Assembly: GCA_002383425.1 (NCBI GenBank)
Contig: DFYV01000105.1
Location: forward strand, 3,062 to 21,840
Reading direction: 5' to 3'
DNA: 18,779 nt
Source of the DNA: Bacteroidales bacterium UBA4073
GTDB taxonomy: Bacteria; Bacteroidota; Bacteroidia; Bacteroidales; Tenuifilaceae
Shown here: one piece after another, positions 1-7,182 of the stretch
How positions within the stretch are numbered: the stretch's first letter is position 1
How the letters are laid out: each line of letters starts with the position of its first letter
The notes under the pieces: model-generated
Seen by the model: only the letters and a program-made list of their open reading frames with translations
The model's database searches: none
Told to the model about the DNA's origin: nothing
Position numbers and translations under genes: made by a program

Positions 1-116
1 CAATGACGAGAATACCTTTTTATACCGGACTCATAAATATTTAACCACTAAAATTAGAGTAGTACCAAATTTTTGAAAAAATATCTTTTCCACTCCAATT
101 TAGCTCTCCGAAATAT

Positions 117-124
117 TACCTTTG
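117..124 (+). promoter_or_regulatory. Candidate -7 promoter box for the zinc-ribbon gene
   Basis: TACCTTTG is a perfect match to the Bacteroidota -7 consensus TAnnTTTG. It lies 33 bases before the ATG at 158, giving a predicted leader of about 25-30 nt. I see no good TTG -33 element at the expected distance, so the match could be chance in AT-rich DNA. Confidence 0.4.
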
Positions 125-157
125 CCAAAGGGAATTGAAACGTAAAAACTTACTATT

Positions 158-400
158 ATGTCTGAATTGGATGAAAATAGCAGATTTGGCCTTGGTAAAG
201 GACTTGGAACAGGCGGAGGCAGGGGGAGAAATAAAGGTGGCGGTTACAGCATTGGCGGATTTTGTGTTTGTACCAAATGTGGTGAAAAAGTGCCCCATCA
301 GCGAGGAATAAAATGCACAACCCTAAAGTGCCCGAAATGCGGACATACCATGATTCGGGAAGAACTGTTAAACGAAAAGCGAAAAAAGGGAAATGTCTGA
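158..400 (+). CDS. Small glycine-rich zinc-ribbon / rubredoxin-like protein
   Basis: An 80-residue protein. Residues 9-34 form a glycine/arginine-rich low-complexity stretch. After it come six cysteines at 36, 38, 41, 53, 58 and 61, arranged CxCxxCG...C....CPxCGH with a histidine at 47, and a basic tail. The CxxCG and CPxCG knuckles suggest a bound zinc or iron. I recall similar CVCxxCGxxxPHxxGxxC modules in anaerobic archaea and bacteria, sometimes near Fe-S or NifB/Mrp-type genes, but I cannot name a function. The ATG at 158 is preceded by a perfect -7 box at 117-124. The next gene begins 243 bases downstream across a repeat array, so this is probably a separate transcript. It is a real gene on composition and motif, of unknown role. 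Confidence 0.75.
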   Translation: MSELDENSRFGLGKGLGTGGGRGRNKGGGYSIGGFCVCTKCGEKVPHQRGIKCTTLKCPKCGHTMIREELLNEKRKKGNV

Positions 401-405
401 ATTAG

Positions 406-440
406 GATTTTCATGATTTTAGGATTATCAAGATTGTCTG
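406..440 (+). repeat. Degenerate GATTnTCAn tandem units
   Basis: Four imperfect units of 9, 8, 9 and 9 bases, each starting GATT (GATTTTCAT, GATTTTAG, GATTATCAA, GATTGTCTG), begin six bases after the stop codon of the zinc-ribbon gene. They precede the heptamer array at 472-555 in the same intergenic gap. Confidence 0.5.
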
Positions 441-471
441 AAATTAAACTCATTCTTAACAGATGTGCGAT

Positions 472-555
472 AGAATTCAGAATTTAGAATTTAGAATTTA
501 GAATTTAGAATTTTTCTATATTTCTACCTTTTAATTTCTACCTTCTAATTTCTAA
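472..555. repeat. Degenerate heptamer array (AGAATTT then TTTCTAC/CTTCTAA words)
   Basis: Twelve consecutive 7-bp words fill 84 bases in one unbroken register. The first six are AGAATTT (the first one AGAATTC). After a transitional word (TTCTATA), the array continues with TTTCTAC, CTTTTAA, CTTCTAA and TTTCTAA-type words. It lies in the 243-bp gap between the zinc-ribbon gene and the four-gene operon. No reading frame of note crosses it. Confidence 0.85.
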
Positions 556-595
556 TTTGAAGAACCTGATGTGCTCTTGTATATTTAGAATGTAA

Positions 596-627
596 TTTGC
601 TTTAAGGCTTAAAACGAAGTATCTTTT
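596..627 (+). promoter_or_regulatory. Candidate Bacteroidota promoter for the four-gene operon
   Basis: TTTG at 596-599 could serve as the -33 element. It is separated by 20 bases from TATCTTTT at 620-627, which matches seven of eight positions of TAnnTTTG. The spacing is typical, and the predicted start lies about 10 nt before the ATG at 644. Confidence 0.4.
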
Positions 628-643
628 GGTAAATTATTTTTAC

Positions 644-853
644 ATGATTGACCATAAAAACAAGAAATGCAAGTGGTTCACGGTTTGTCCCATGAAATAT
701 TTTTGGGAACAGGGTAAAATTGATGAATCGTGGATAAAAGAGTACTGTTTTGGTAACTGGGAAAAATGTATCCGCTATCAAAAGGAGGAGGCGGGTATTT
801 ATCATCCGGATAATATGATGCCCGACGGGCAAATTAATTCAAACCTAAAGTAA
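644..853 (+). CDS. Small conserved four-cysteine protein, function unknown
   Basis: A 69-residue protein with cysteines at 9, 15, 35 and 42: CKWFTVCPMK near the start and CFGNWEKCIRYQ in the middle, followed by a HPDNMMPDG segment. The C-x5-C ... C-x6-C layout suggests metal or Fe-S binding. I recognise the pattern as a recurrent small protein of anaerobes but cannot give it a function. I chose the ATG at 644 because the upstream TTG at 626 adds only a non-conserved extension that overlaps the promoter-like sequence. Its stop is one base from the ATG of the radical SAM gene, so the two are almost certainly cotranscribed and perhaps translationally coupled. A role beside that enzyme, such as cluster donor or specificity factor, is inference. 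Confidence 0.8.
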   Translation: MIDHKNKKCKWFTVCPMKYFWEQGKIDESWIKEYCFGNWEKCIRYQKEEAGIYHPDNMMPDGQINSNLK

Positions 854-854
854 A

Positions 855-1793
855 ATGTATAAATATCTCTTTGGTCCTGTGCCCTCACGTAGGCTGGGAA
901 TGTCACTTGGAATTGACCTAATCCCTAAAAAGGTGTGCTCACTCGATTGTGTGTATTGCGAGGTAGGAAAAACCACTAAGCTTACTACTCAACGGCTTGA
1001 ATATGTTAAATACAATAAAGTGATTGATGAGCTCAACGATTTTATGAGCACTAATCCTAAAATTGACTATATCACCTTCTCAGGCTCAGGTGAACCAACG
1101 CTCAACAGCCGTATTGGCGATGTGCTAAATTTTATTAAAGAAAAGTACCCTGATGTTAAGACAGCCGTATTGACCAATGGAACGTTACTATCGGACAAAA
1201 ACCTGAGGAAAGAGTTACTCAAAGCCGATGTAATTTTACCCTCGCTTGACGCAGCCGGGGAAGAGACCTTCAAGAAAATTAACCGACCAGCCCCTAATCT
1301 CTCGCTTGACGAGTACATACAAGGAATTATTGATTTACGCAAAGAGTACTCAGGTAAAATCTGGTTGGAAGTTTTGTTTTTAAAGGGGTACAACGATTCC
1401 GAAGATGAGCTGATAAGGTTAAAAAAAGCCATCGAAAAAATAAAGCCAGATTTAGTACAGCTTAATACCTTAGACCGTCCTGGTACGGTAGAAGGACTGA
1501 TTGCGTTAACCACAGACGAGTTAAAAAGAATTATTGATTTTTGGGGATTTCCCAATGCTGAAATTATCGCAAGCCAAATTGAACGAACCACAATATCATC
1601 GTACCGCAGCGATGTTGAATCGGCTATTTTGGAAACCATTGCCCGACGGCCATGCACCCTCGAAGATTTACACAAGCTTCTGGGCATTCATGTCAACGAA
1701 ATCAATAAATACTTAGGCACACTCGAATCCGAGGGGAAAATAGTAACTCAAAGTCTCGAAAGGGGCACTTTTTATGAGTTAAAGAACAAGTAG
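855..1793 (+). CDS. Radical SAM protein, COG0731-like, with C-terminal winged helix
   Basis: A 312-residue cytoplasmic radical SAM enzyme. The N-terminus FGPVPSRRLGMSLGIDL leads into the cluster motif CSLDCVYCEVG (C28, C32, C35), the CxxxCxxC ligands of the SAM-binding 4Fe-4S cluster. The GSGEPTLN segment fits the SAM-binding glycine motif. The core continues to about residue 245. The last 60 or so residues (SAILETIARRPCTLEDLHKL...) look like a winged-helix or DprA-like DNA-binding domain. The family resembles the wyosine-type COG0731 enzymes, but this short bacterial form has no assigned substrate that I know. It sits between the four-cysteine protein (1-bp gap) and an MFS transporter (12-bp gap). 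The C-terminal helix-turn-helix might mediate nucleic-acid or protein contact. The family call is firm; the reaction is unknown. Confidence 0.9.
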   Translation: MYKYLFGPVPSRRLGMSLGIDLIPKKVCSLDCVYCEVGKTTKLTTQRLEYVKYNKVIDELNDFMSTNPKIDYITFSGSGEPTLNSRIGDVLNFIKEKYPDVKTAVLTNGTLLSDKNLRKELLKADVILPSLDAAGEETFKKINRPAPNLSLDEYIQGIIDLRKEYSGKIWLEVLFLKGYNDSEDELIRLKKAIEKIKPDLVQLNTLDRPGTVEGLIALTTDELKRIIDFWGFPNAEIIASQIERTTISSYRSDVESAILETIARRPCTLEDLHKLLGIHVNEINKYLGTLESEGKIVTQSLERGTFYELKNK

Positions 1794-1805
1794 TAAAAAC
1801 ATTTG

Positions 1806-3026
1806 ATGGAGCTAACCCGTAAATTATCGAACCACAATTTTAAGTCATTTTTATGGCATGCCACTTTCCTGGCATTTGCTAAAAATTTTATGGATGTGGA
1901 TACCATTATGCCGTCGATGGTTGTAAACGCCGGTGGCGGTGCCATGCACATTGGAATTTTAACCGCAATTATGATGGGTGGATCAAGCTTTACACAAATC
2001 TTTTTTGCCCCGTTTTTAAGCAACAAAACCTACAAAAAGAAATTCTTGCTACTGGGAATAAACACCCGAATTTTTGCCCTACTGGGTTTAGCTATTTTAT
2101 TGCTATTACTTCAAGGCAATCAACAAATCTACGTTTTATGGTTGATGTTCTTTTTTATAACAACATTTTCGCTTGCAGGAGCTTTTACAAATGTTAGCTA
2201 TGTTGATATGCTGGGAAAATCAATTAATCAAGATAAAAGAAAACATTTTTTCTCAATAAATCAAATAGTATCTGGCATAATTGTACTAAGCTCAGCATTT
2301 TTAGTAAAACGTTTACTGAGCTGGAAAGATTATCCTGAAAATTACGCTTACATGTTTTTTGCCGGCGGAACATTGTTACTAATAGCTTCTGCGGGTTTTT
2401 GGAGTATAAAAGAGATAGCCCCTTCAGGTTTGAAAATTTCGGGCATAAAGGCATTCTTTAGGGTTTTACAAGTTGAACTAAAACAAAATAAAAGGCTGGG
2501 TTACTTTTTGGGTTATATTAACACCCAAGGAATAGCTGTTTCGTTTTTACCCTTTGTGATATTATATGCTAAAGAAACTTTCAACACCCAAAATGCCGAT
2601 ATAGGCACATTTCTCATTTATAAGGTAATAGGAATAGTTTTGGTAAGTATTTTGGTTTTACTTGGAGCTACAAAAATAAAATATAACCTGCTACTTTACA
2701 GCAATGTCCTTCTTTCGCTTTTGCTTGTTTCTCTAACTTTTGCTATTAAAGATTTAGCCTTGGTAAGATATATTTTTGTTATTGGAGGAATTGTATTTTC
2801 GCTGTTTTCGATTTCGATGAATGGCTTGCTACTCGAAATTTCAGAAAATGAAAACAGGGCTCTTTACGTCGGCTTTGCAGGTGCTGGAAATATTTTGCCT
2901 GCCATTTTCCCTCTTGCGGGTGGTACAATAATCAACCATTTTGGATACAAGGTGTTTTTTGCTCTTTTTATGCTTACCATTTCGCTTGCAGCTTTTTTTA
3001 TTTTTAAAATAAATTGTAAAAAATAG
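1806..3026 (+). CDS. MFS transporter
   Basis: A 406-residue integral membrane protein with about 11-12 hydrophobic segments spread along its length. It carries the basic NKTYKKKF stretch around residues 75-85, where MFS proteins have the cytoplasmic loop 2-3. The N-terminal part has MDVDTIMPSMVV and NAGGGAMHIGILTAIMMGGS, typical of Bacteroidota MFS_1 proteins of unassigned substrate. I use the ATG at 1806; the TTG at 1803 only adds one residue. The stop is three bases from the next gene's ATG. Standing between a radical SAM enzyme and a methyltransferase, it may move their substrate or product, but nothing in the sequence identifies a ligand. Confidence 0.85.
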   Translation: MELTRKLSNHNFKSFLWHATFLAFAKNFMDVDTIMPSMVVNAGGGAMHIGILTAIMMGGSSFTQIFFAPFLSNKTYKKKFLLLGINTRIFALLGLAILLLLLQGNQQIYVLWLMFFFITTFSLAGAFTNVSYVDMLGKSINQDKRKHFFSINQIVSGIIVLSSAFLVKRLLSWKDYPENYAYMFFAGGTLLLIASAGFWSIKEIAPSGLKISGIKAFFRVLQVELKQNKRLGYFLGYINTQGIAVSFLPFVILYAKETFNTQNADIGTFLIYKVIGIVLVSILVLLGATKIKYNLLLYSNVLLSLLLVSLTFAIKDLALVRYIFVIGGIVFSLFSISMNGLLLEISENENRALYVGFAGAGNILPAIFPLAGGTIINHFGYKVFFALFMLTISLAAFFIFKINCKK

Positions 3027-3029
3027 TCT

Positions 3030-3689
3030 ATGGCTGAAAAAATTTACCCCGATTCAGGTGTTGAACTTAGCACATTTGTCGCAAAAAACTACGATAGAGT
3101 AATGAATACCTTGTCGTTTGGCTTGTACAGCAGTTTTATAAAGAAGGCCATAAAACAAATGGGTATTCAACCCGGAAACACCATTTTAGATTTAGGATGT
3201 GGTACAGGTAGAAATGCCTATTTAATGGCAAAATACATAGGCGATACCGGTCAAATTACCGGACTTGACATTTCGGAACTCATGGAAAAACAGTTCATGA
3301 AAAGATTTAAAAACCGCCACAACATAACATTTGTAAAACAACGCATCGATCAACCATTCCACTTAAATCGACAATTCGACATTGCCTTCATAAGCTTTGT
3401 TATTCACGGATTCCCTCACGAAATTCGAAAAATAGTTCTCCAAAATACCCTAACCCATTTGAAGCAAGGCGGAATATTTTATATTCTCGATTTTGCCGAA
3501 TTTGATATGGCAAAAATGCCGGCTCTTCATCGTTTCATATTCAAAAAAATAGAATGTAAATATGCCTTTGATTACATTGAGCGCGACTGGAAAACAATAC
3601 TTAAAGAAGCAGGGTTTGGCTATTTTGAAGAACATCATTATGTGAAAAAATACGTACGTCTGTTAAAGGCAATAAAGGTAAAACCATAG
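3030..3689 (+). CDS. Class I SAM-dependent methyltransferase (UbiE/Methyltransf_11-like)
   Basis: A 219-residue soluble protein. The SAM-binding motif I, ILDLGCGTGRNA, lies at about residues 52-63. The acidic end of strand 2 (ITGLDIS) and the post-motif strand with FDIAFISFVIHG follow in the expected order, and a LKQGGIFYILDF strand precedes a C-terminal substrate cap. It resembles UbiE/Cfa-like small-molecule methyltransferases, but Bacteroidota MenG proteins have different flanking motifs, so I would not call it menG. Last gene of the four-gene operon, three bases after the MFS gene. Its substrate could be the metabolite handled by the radical SAM enzyme or transporter; that is inference. 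Confidence 0.85.
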   Translation: MAEKIYPDSGVELSTFVAKNYDRVMNTLSFGLYSSFIKKAIKQMGIQPGNTILDLGCGTGRNAYLMAKYIGDTGQITGLDISELMEKQFMKRFKNRHNITFVKQRIDQPFHLNRQFDIAFISFVIHGFPHEIRKIVLQNTLTHLKQGGIFYILDFAEFDMAKMPALHRFIFKKIECKYAFDYIERDWKTILKEAGFGYFEEHHYVKKYVRLLKAIKVKP

Positions 3690-3701
3690 ATTCCATTAGC
3701 A

Positions 3702-3744
3702 GCTCAACTTTAGAAAAATTGGATTTAAAATTTTTTTGTTGAGC
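3702..3744 (+). terminator. Hairpin after the methyltransferase gene, possible operon terminator
   Basis: GCTCAAC (3702-3708) pairs perfectly with GTTGAGC (3738-3744), and an inner AAAAATT/AATTTTT pairing stacks inside it. The hairpin begins 12 bases after the stop codon. No T-run follows it, so it is not a classic intrinsic terminator. Confidence 0.35.
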
Positions 3745-3883
3745 ATTTAGTAAAACTGCAATAAGTTTAAAAAATTAATATCAAATCCCTGTTAGTAATA
3801 ACTGTTTGGGGGAAAATGCACTACGCCTTTTCAGCCAAAGAAACTTTTTTAAAAAGTGGGCATCGGATTTAATACTATCAGTG

Positions 3884-3924
3884 CCAATTGTGAAATATAC
3901 CTTTCACATTTAGCCATCAATTGG
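3884..3924. other. Nested inverted repeats in the convergent intergenic gap (3690-3991)
   Basis: An outer pair CCAATTG (3884-3890) / CAATTGG (3918-3924) encloses an inner perfect pair TGTGAAA (3889-3895) / TTTCACA (3902-3908) with a six-base loop. The arms overlap by two bases, so the two pairings partly compete. The gap separates the plus-strand operon from frr. Apart from this and the hairpin at 3702-3744 I see nothing coding in its 302 bases. A transcript-end structure for frr or an operator is possible. Confidence 0.3.
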
Positions 3925-3991
3925 GCATGATTTTATAAAATAAATTGTGCCACCCAAACGGGTAAGCTCCATTTAGTATGCTGGCAAAAGG

Positions 3992-4558
3992 CTAAACGGT
4001 AAGAATCTCCTGTTCTTTCTTGTTTAAAACGTCGTCAACCCTTTTGTTGTAGTTTTCGGTAATTTTTTGAATTTTATTTTCGGTATCCTTGGCAACATCT
4101 TCGGGGAGGCCGTTTTTCTGCATTTTTTTAATTTCCTCAAGGGCATCACGACGGGCATTACGTATGCTAACACGGGCATTCTCCCCTTCGTGTTTAACCT
4201 GCTTAACTAAATCCTTGCGGCGCTCCTCGGTAAGTGGTGGTACCATAATACGTATCGATTCTCCATTGTTCTGGGGGTTGAAGCCGAGGTTTGCGGCCAT
4301 GATAGCTTTTTCAATGGGTTCAATCATTTTCTTTTCCCAGGGTTGTACCACAATGGTACGGGCATCGGGGCTACCAACACTGGCAACCTGCGTGAGAGGA
4401 GTCATTGTTCCGTAGTAGTCAACCATAACGCCTGAAAGCATGGCTGGATTAGCCCTTCCTGCTCTGATTACCCGTAACTCATTTTCCAGGTGCTCAATGG
4501 CCTTATGCATTTTATTTTCGGCTGTGTCTATAACTTTTTTTGCATCGTCGATATCCAT
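3992..4558 (-). CDS. frr: Ribosome recycling factor
   Basis: 188 residues, close to the usual 185. Ribosome recycling factor works with EF-G to split post-termination ribosomes. The protein shows the family's features in order: an N-terminal helix with HLENELRVIRAGRANPAML, the domain II strand region (VMVDYYGTMTPLTQVASV, VVQPWEKKMIEPIEKAI), and the C-terminal helices with PPLTEERRKDLVKQV and an ENARVSIRNARRDA segment. It starts 36 bases after the pyrH stop, the common pyrH-frr order, so the two are cotranscribed. The gene ends at the convergent junction with the plus-strand operon. Confidence 0.97.
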   Translation of the reverse strand: MDIDDAKKVIDTAENKMHKAIEHLENELRVIRAGRANPAMLSGVMVDYYGTMTPLTQVASVGSPDARTIVVQPWEKKMIEPIEKAIMAANLGFNPQNNGESIRIMVPPLTEERRKDLVKQVKHEGENARVSIRNARRDALEEIKKMQKNGLPEDVAKDTENKIQKITENYNKRVDDVLNKKEQEILTV

Positions 4559-4594
4559 AACGGTAAGATTTTAGCATTTTCGGCAATAAAAGTA

Positions 4595-5305
4595 TTAATT
4601 TTTTACCAATGTTCCAATTCTTTCACCCTTAATAGCTTTCATCAAATTACCGGGAGTATTCATATCGAATACCAAAACTGGTAGGTTGTTCTCACTGCAC
4701 ATGGTAAAAGCAGTAAGGTCCATCACCTTTAACTTCCTTTCGTATGCTTCGGAGAACGAAATCTCATCGAATTTAGAGGCACTTTTATCCTTTTCGGGAT
4801 CGGCGGTGTATATTCCATCAACGCGGGTCCCTTTCAGGAGTACCTCTGCTTCAATTTCTACACCACGTAATGCCGATGCTGTATCGGTTGTGAAGAAAGG
4901 ATTACCTGTTCCACCGGCAATTATAGCAACGTACCCCTGCTTAAACCCCTCCAGCACTTTTGCCTTGGTGTAAAGTTCGCCTACGGGTTCCATTTTTGTC
5001 GCAGTGAAAACCTTTGCTTTTCCACCAACCCCTTCGATGGCCGACTGCAAGGCTAAGCTGTTTATAACCGTTGCAAGCATGCCCATTTGATCACCTTTTA
5101 CACGGTCGAAACCCTTTGAAACGCCTGTTAACCCACGGAAAATATTTCCACCACCAATAACTATTCCAACATCAACCCCAAGTTCGGCCACCTCTTTTAC
5201 TTGCTGGGCATAGCTGTTAAGTACCTGAATGTTAATCCCGTGTTTATCGTTACCCATCAGGGCTTCGCCACTTAGCTTTAGTAGTATCCGCTTGTATTTA
5301 ACCAT
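4595..5305 (-). CDS. pyrH: UMP kinase (uridylate kinase)
   Basis: 236 residues, amino-acid-kinase fold, cytoplasmic. It phosphorylates UMP to UDP with ATP in pyrimidine nucleotide synthesis. Visible motifs are KLSGEALMG at the N-terminus, the GGGNIFRG glycine loop, DQMGMLATVINSLAL, GGTGNPFFTTDTA in the nucleotide-binding region and VDGIYTADP, all diagnostic for PyrH and not for other amino-acid kinases. It leads directly into frr, 36 bases downstream. The 349-base gap upstream carries repeat arrays (5423-5660). I found no convincing promoter in the 100 bases before its ATG. Confidence 0.97.
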   Translation of the reverse strand: MVKYKRILLKLSGEALMGNDKHGINIQVLNSYAQQVKEVAELGVDVGIVIGGGNIFRGLTGVSKGFDRVKGDQMGMLATVINSLALQSAIEGVGGKAKVFTATKMEPVGELYTKAKVLEGFKQGYVAIIAGGTGNPFFTTDTASALRGVEIEAEVLLKGTRVDGIYTADPEKDKSASKFDEISFSEAYERKLKVMDLTAFTMCSENNLPVLVFDMNTPGNLMKAIKGERIGTLVKN

Positions 5306-5422
5306 TGTCAGCTATTTTACATCGTAAAATTAGGAAATAATTGTTTATGCTAATAATTGCAATGTAATGATATTTCTTTTTTGTGGCACTATGAAATTAC
5401 AATTGAGGATTGATGACTGGCA

Positions 5423-5533
5423 GTTGTTCGTTGTTCGGAAGAATAGTTGATGGTTGACGGTTGATGGTTGATAGTTGACCGTTGTTCGTTGTTCGGAAAA
5501 ATGGTTGATGGTTGACGGTTGATGGTTGATAGT
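5423..5533. repeat. Two direct copies of a 58-bp unit built from heptamer words
   Basis: Copy 1 starts at 5423 and copy 2 at 5481. Over the 53 bases that can be compared, only two positions differ. Each unit is two TTGTTCG words, a GAAnAAT word, a two-base slip, then TTGATGG, TTGACGG, TTGATGG and TTGATAG words. The unit is therefore a higher-order repeat made of 7-bp words (58 = 8 x 7 + 2). It lies in the non-coding gap between pyrH and glpK. Confidence 0.9.
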
Positions 5534-5555
5534 AAAAAAAGAAGAGTTTCAGATT

Positions 5556-5660
5556 TTGAATCTGGAATTTTGAATCTGGAATCTGGAATTTCGAGCCTTA
5601 AACCTTGAACCTTGAACCTTGAACCTTGAACCTCGAACTTTGAGCCCTGAACCTTTATCC
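5556..5660. repeat. Fifteen-word heptamer array reaching into the glpK stop codon
   Basis: An unbroken 7-bp register of 105 bases. Words run from TTGAATC and TGGAATT types to four exact TTGAACC copies, then TCGAACT, TTGAGCC, CTGAACC and TTTATCC. The loose consensus is T[TGC]GAA[TC][CT]. The last word contains the TAA stop (5655-5657) and the final glycine codon of glpK, so the array ends inside the gene. Confidence 0.88.
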
Positions 5661-7148
5661 TTTATGCCACGATTTTGCTCGTTCAACGGCATCGGCCCAT
5701 TTACTCTTCATCAACCGGAGGCTTTCCGATGATATACCTGGTGTAAAGTTGGTGTCGAGCTGCCAAAGGCTGGCAATCTCATCGGTACTCTTCCAGTAAC
5801 CGGTTGCTAACCCTGCAAGGTAAGCAGCACCCATAGCGGTTGTTTCAATGATTTTTGGCCGAACAACCTTAATTCCAAGCACATCGGACTGGAACTGCAT
5901 GAGGAGATTATTGGCCGAAGCGCCACCATCAACCCGAAGTTCGGTCAGGTTAATGCCAGTATCCTTAACCATTACCTCAAGCACATCCATGGTTTGGAAC
6001 GCAATACTTTCGAGAGCGGCACGGGCGATATGTGCACGAGTCGTACCACGCGAAATTCCTATCATTAAACCCCTTGCATACTGGTCCCAATGCGGTGCGC
6101 CCATACCTGTAAAGCTTGGAACAAAGTAAAGATCACCATTATCGTCAACCTGTTGTGCCAGCTGTTCCACCTCGGCGCTGCTTTTAATAATACCTAACCC
6201 ATCGCGCAACCATTGAACCACGGCGCCACCAATAAAAATGCTACCTTCCAGAGCGTAGTAGGTTTCAGCATTAACCTGCCAGGCAACTGTAGTAATAAGA
6301 TTATTCTCCGATATGAATGGTCTTTTCCCGGTATTCATAAGAATAAAGCAACCTGTGCCATAGGTATTTTTGACCATTCCCTGACTTGTACACATTTGTC
6401 CAAAAAGGGCTGCCTGCTGGTCGCCGGCTATGCCGGCAATAGGCACCTTGGCTGCAAAAAAGGCGGCGTTGGTGGTATCGTAAACTTCGCTCGATGATGC
6501 AACACGAGGCAGCATACTATACGGAATCTGAAAGAGATTGAGTAGCTCCTCATCCCAATTTAGGGTGTTAATGTTAAAAAGCATTGTTCTGCTTGCGTTG
6601 CTAACATCGGTAACATGGGTGCGACCATCGGTCAACTTCCAAACCAGCCATGAATCGACTGTTCCAAAAGCCAACTCACCACGGTTAGCTTTATAGCGAG
6701 CACCATGAACGTTATCGAGTATCCACTTCACCTTAGTCCCACTAAAATAGGCATCAATCACAAGGCCAGTTTTTTGACAAATGGTTTGGGCGTAGCCATT
6801 TGCCCTGAGCTCATCGCACAACGAGGAGGTTCTCCTATCCTGCCAAACAATGGCATTGTAAATGGGCTCACCGGTGTTCCTATCCCAAACAATGGTGGTT
6901 TCGCGCTGGTTGGTAATCCCAATAGCCTGCAGGTTTTGACCGTTAATACCGATCTTCGACATAGCTTCGGCTGCCACTTCCATCTGCGACGACCATATTT
7001 CATTTGGATTGTGCTCAACCCAACCGGGTTGTGGGTAAATCTGCTGGAACTCCTTGTGTGCCATTGACCGAATGTTCCCTTTTTGGTCAAATATCAGGGC
7101 GCGTGAGCTTGTTGTTCCCTGGTCGAGCGCCATAATAAATTTTTCCAT
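5655..7148 (-). CDS. glpK: Glycerol kinase
   Basis: 497 residues, FGGY carbohydrate kinase family (E. coli GlpK has 502). It converts glycerol and ATP to glycerol-3-phosphate in the cytoplasm. Motifs: the phosphate-1 loop ALDQGTTSSRALIFD at residues 7-21, NQRETT at 80-85 with the glycerol-contacting Arg-Glu pair, WQDRRTS, AGDQQAALFGQ, the FGGY signature region GMGAPHWDQYARG, and LRVDGGASANN near the C-terminus. I start at 7148 (MEKFIMALDQGTT), which matches the family; an in-frame ATG at 7226 would add 26 atypical residues overlapping glpD. It follows glpD by 34 bases, and the two form one catabolic unit. No glpF facilitator gene is present in the window. The 3' end merges with a heptamer array. 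Confidence 0.96.
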   Translation of the reverse strand: MEKFIMALDQGTTSSRALIFDQKGNIRSMAHKEFQQIYPQPGWVEHNPNEIWSSQMEVAAEAMSKIGINGQNLQAIGITNQRETTIVWDRNTGEPIYNAIVWQDRRTSSLCDELRANGYAQTICQKTGLVIDAYFSGTKVKWILDNVHGARYKANRGELAFGTVDSWLVWKLTDGRTHVTDVSNASRTMLFNINTLNWDEELLNLFQIPYSMLPRVASSSEVYDTTNAAFFAAKVPIAGIAGDQQAALFGQMCTSQGMVKNTYGTGCFILMNTGKRPFISENNLITTVAWQVNAETYYALEGSIFIGGAVVQWLRDGLGIIKSSAEVEQLAQQVDDNGDLYFVPSFTGMGAPHWDQYARGLMIGISRGTTRAHIARAALESIAFQTMDVLEVMVKDTGINLTELRVDGGASANNLLMQFQSDVLGIKVVRPKIIETTAMGAAYLAGLATGYWKSTDEIASLWQLDTNFTPGISSESLRLMKSKWADAVERAKSWHKG

Positions 7149-7182
7149 AGGCTTGGGTTGATATTGGCTTTGCGAGCACAAA

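Noticed and set aside
626..643. TTG start for the four-cysteine protein
   Set aside because: It lies inside the predicted promoter -7 region and adds non-conserved residues; the ATG at 644 is better.
1067..1687. 206-codon open frame on the minus strand opposite the radical SAM gene
   Set aside because: Serine-rich antisense shadow with no motif; the plus-strand gene has full family motifs.
3816..3872. 18-codon plus-strand frame in the convergent gap
   Set aside because: Too short, with no motif, no downstream partner and no similarity I can recognise.
5423..5660. Possible CRISPR array
   Set aside because: No unique spacers between conserved repeats; the words are contiguous or nearly so, and no cas genes are present.
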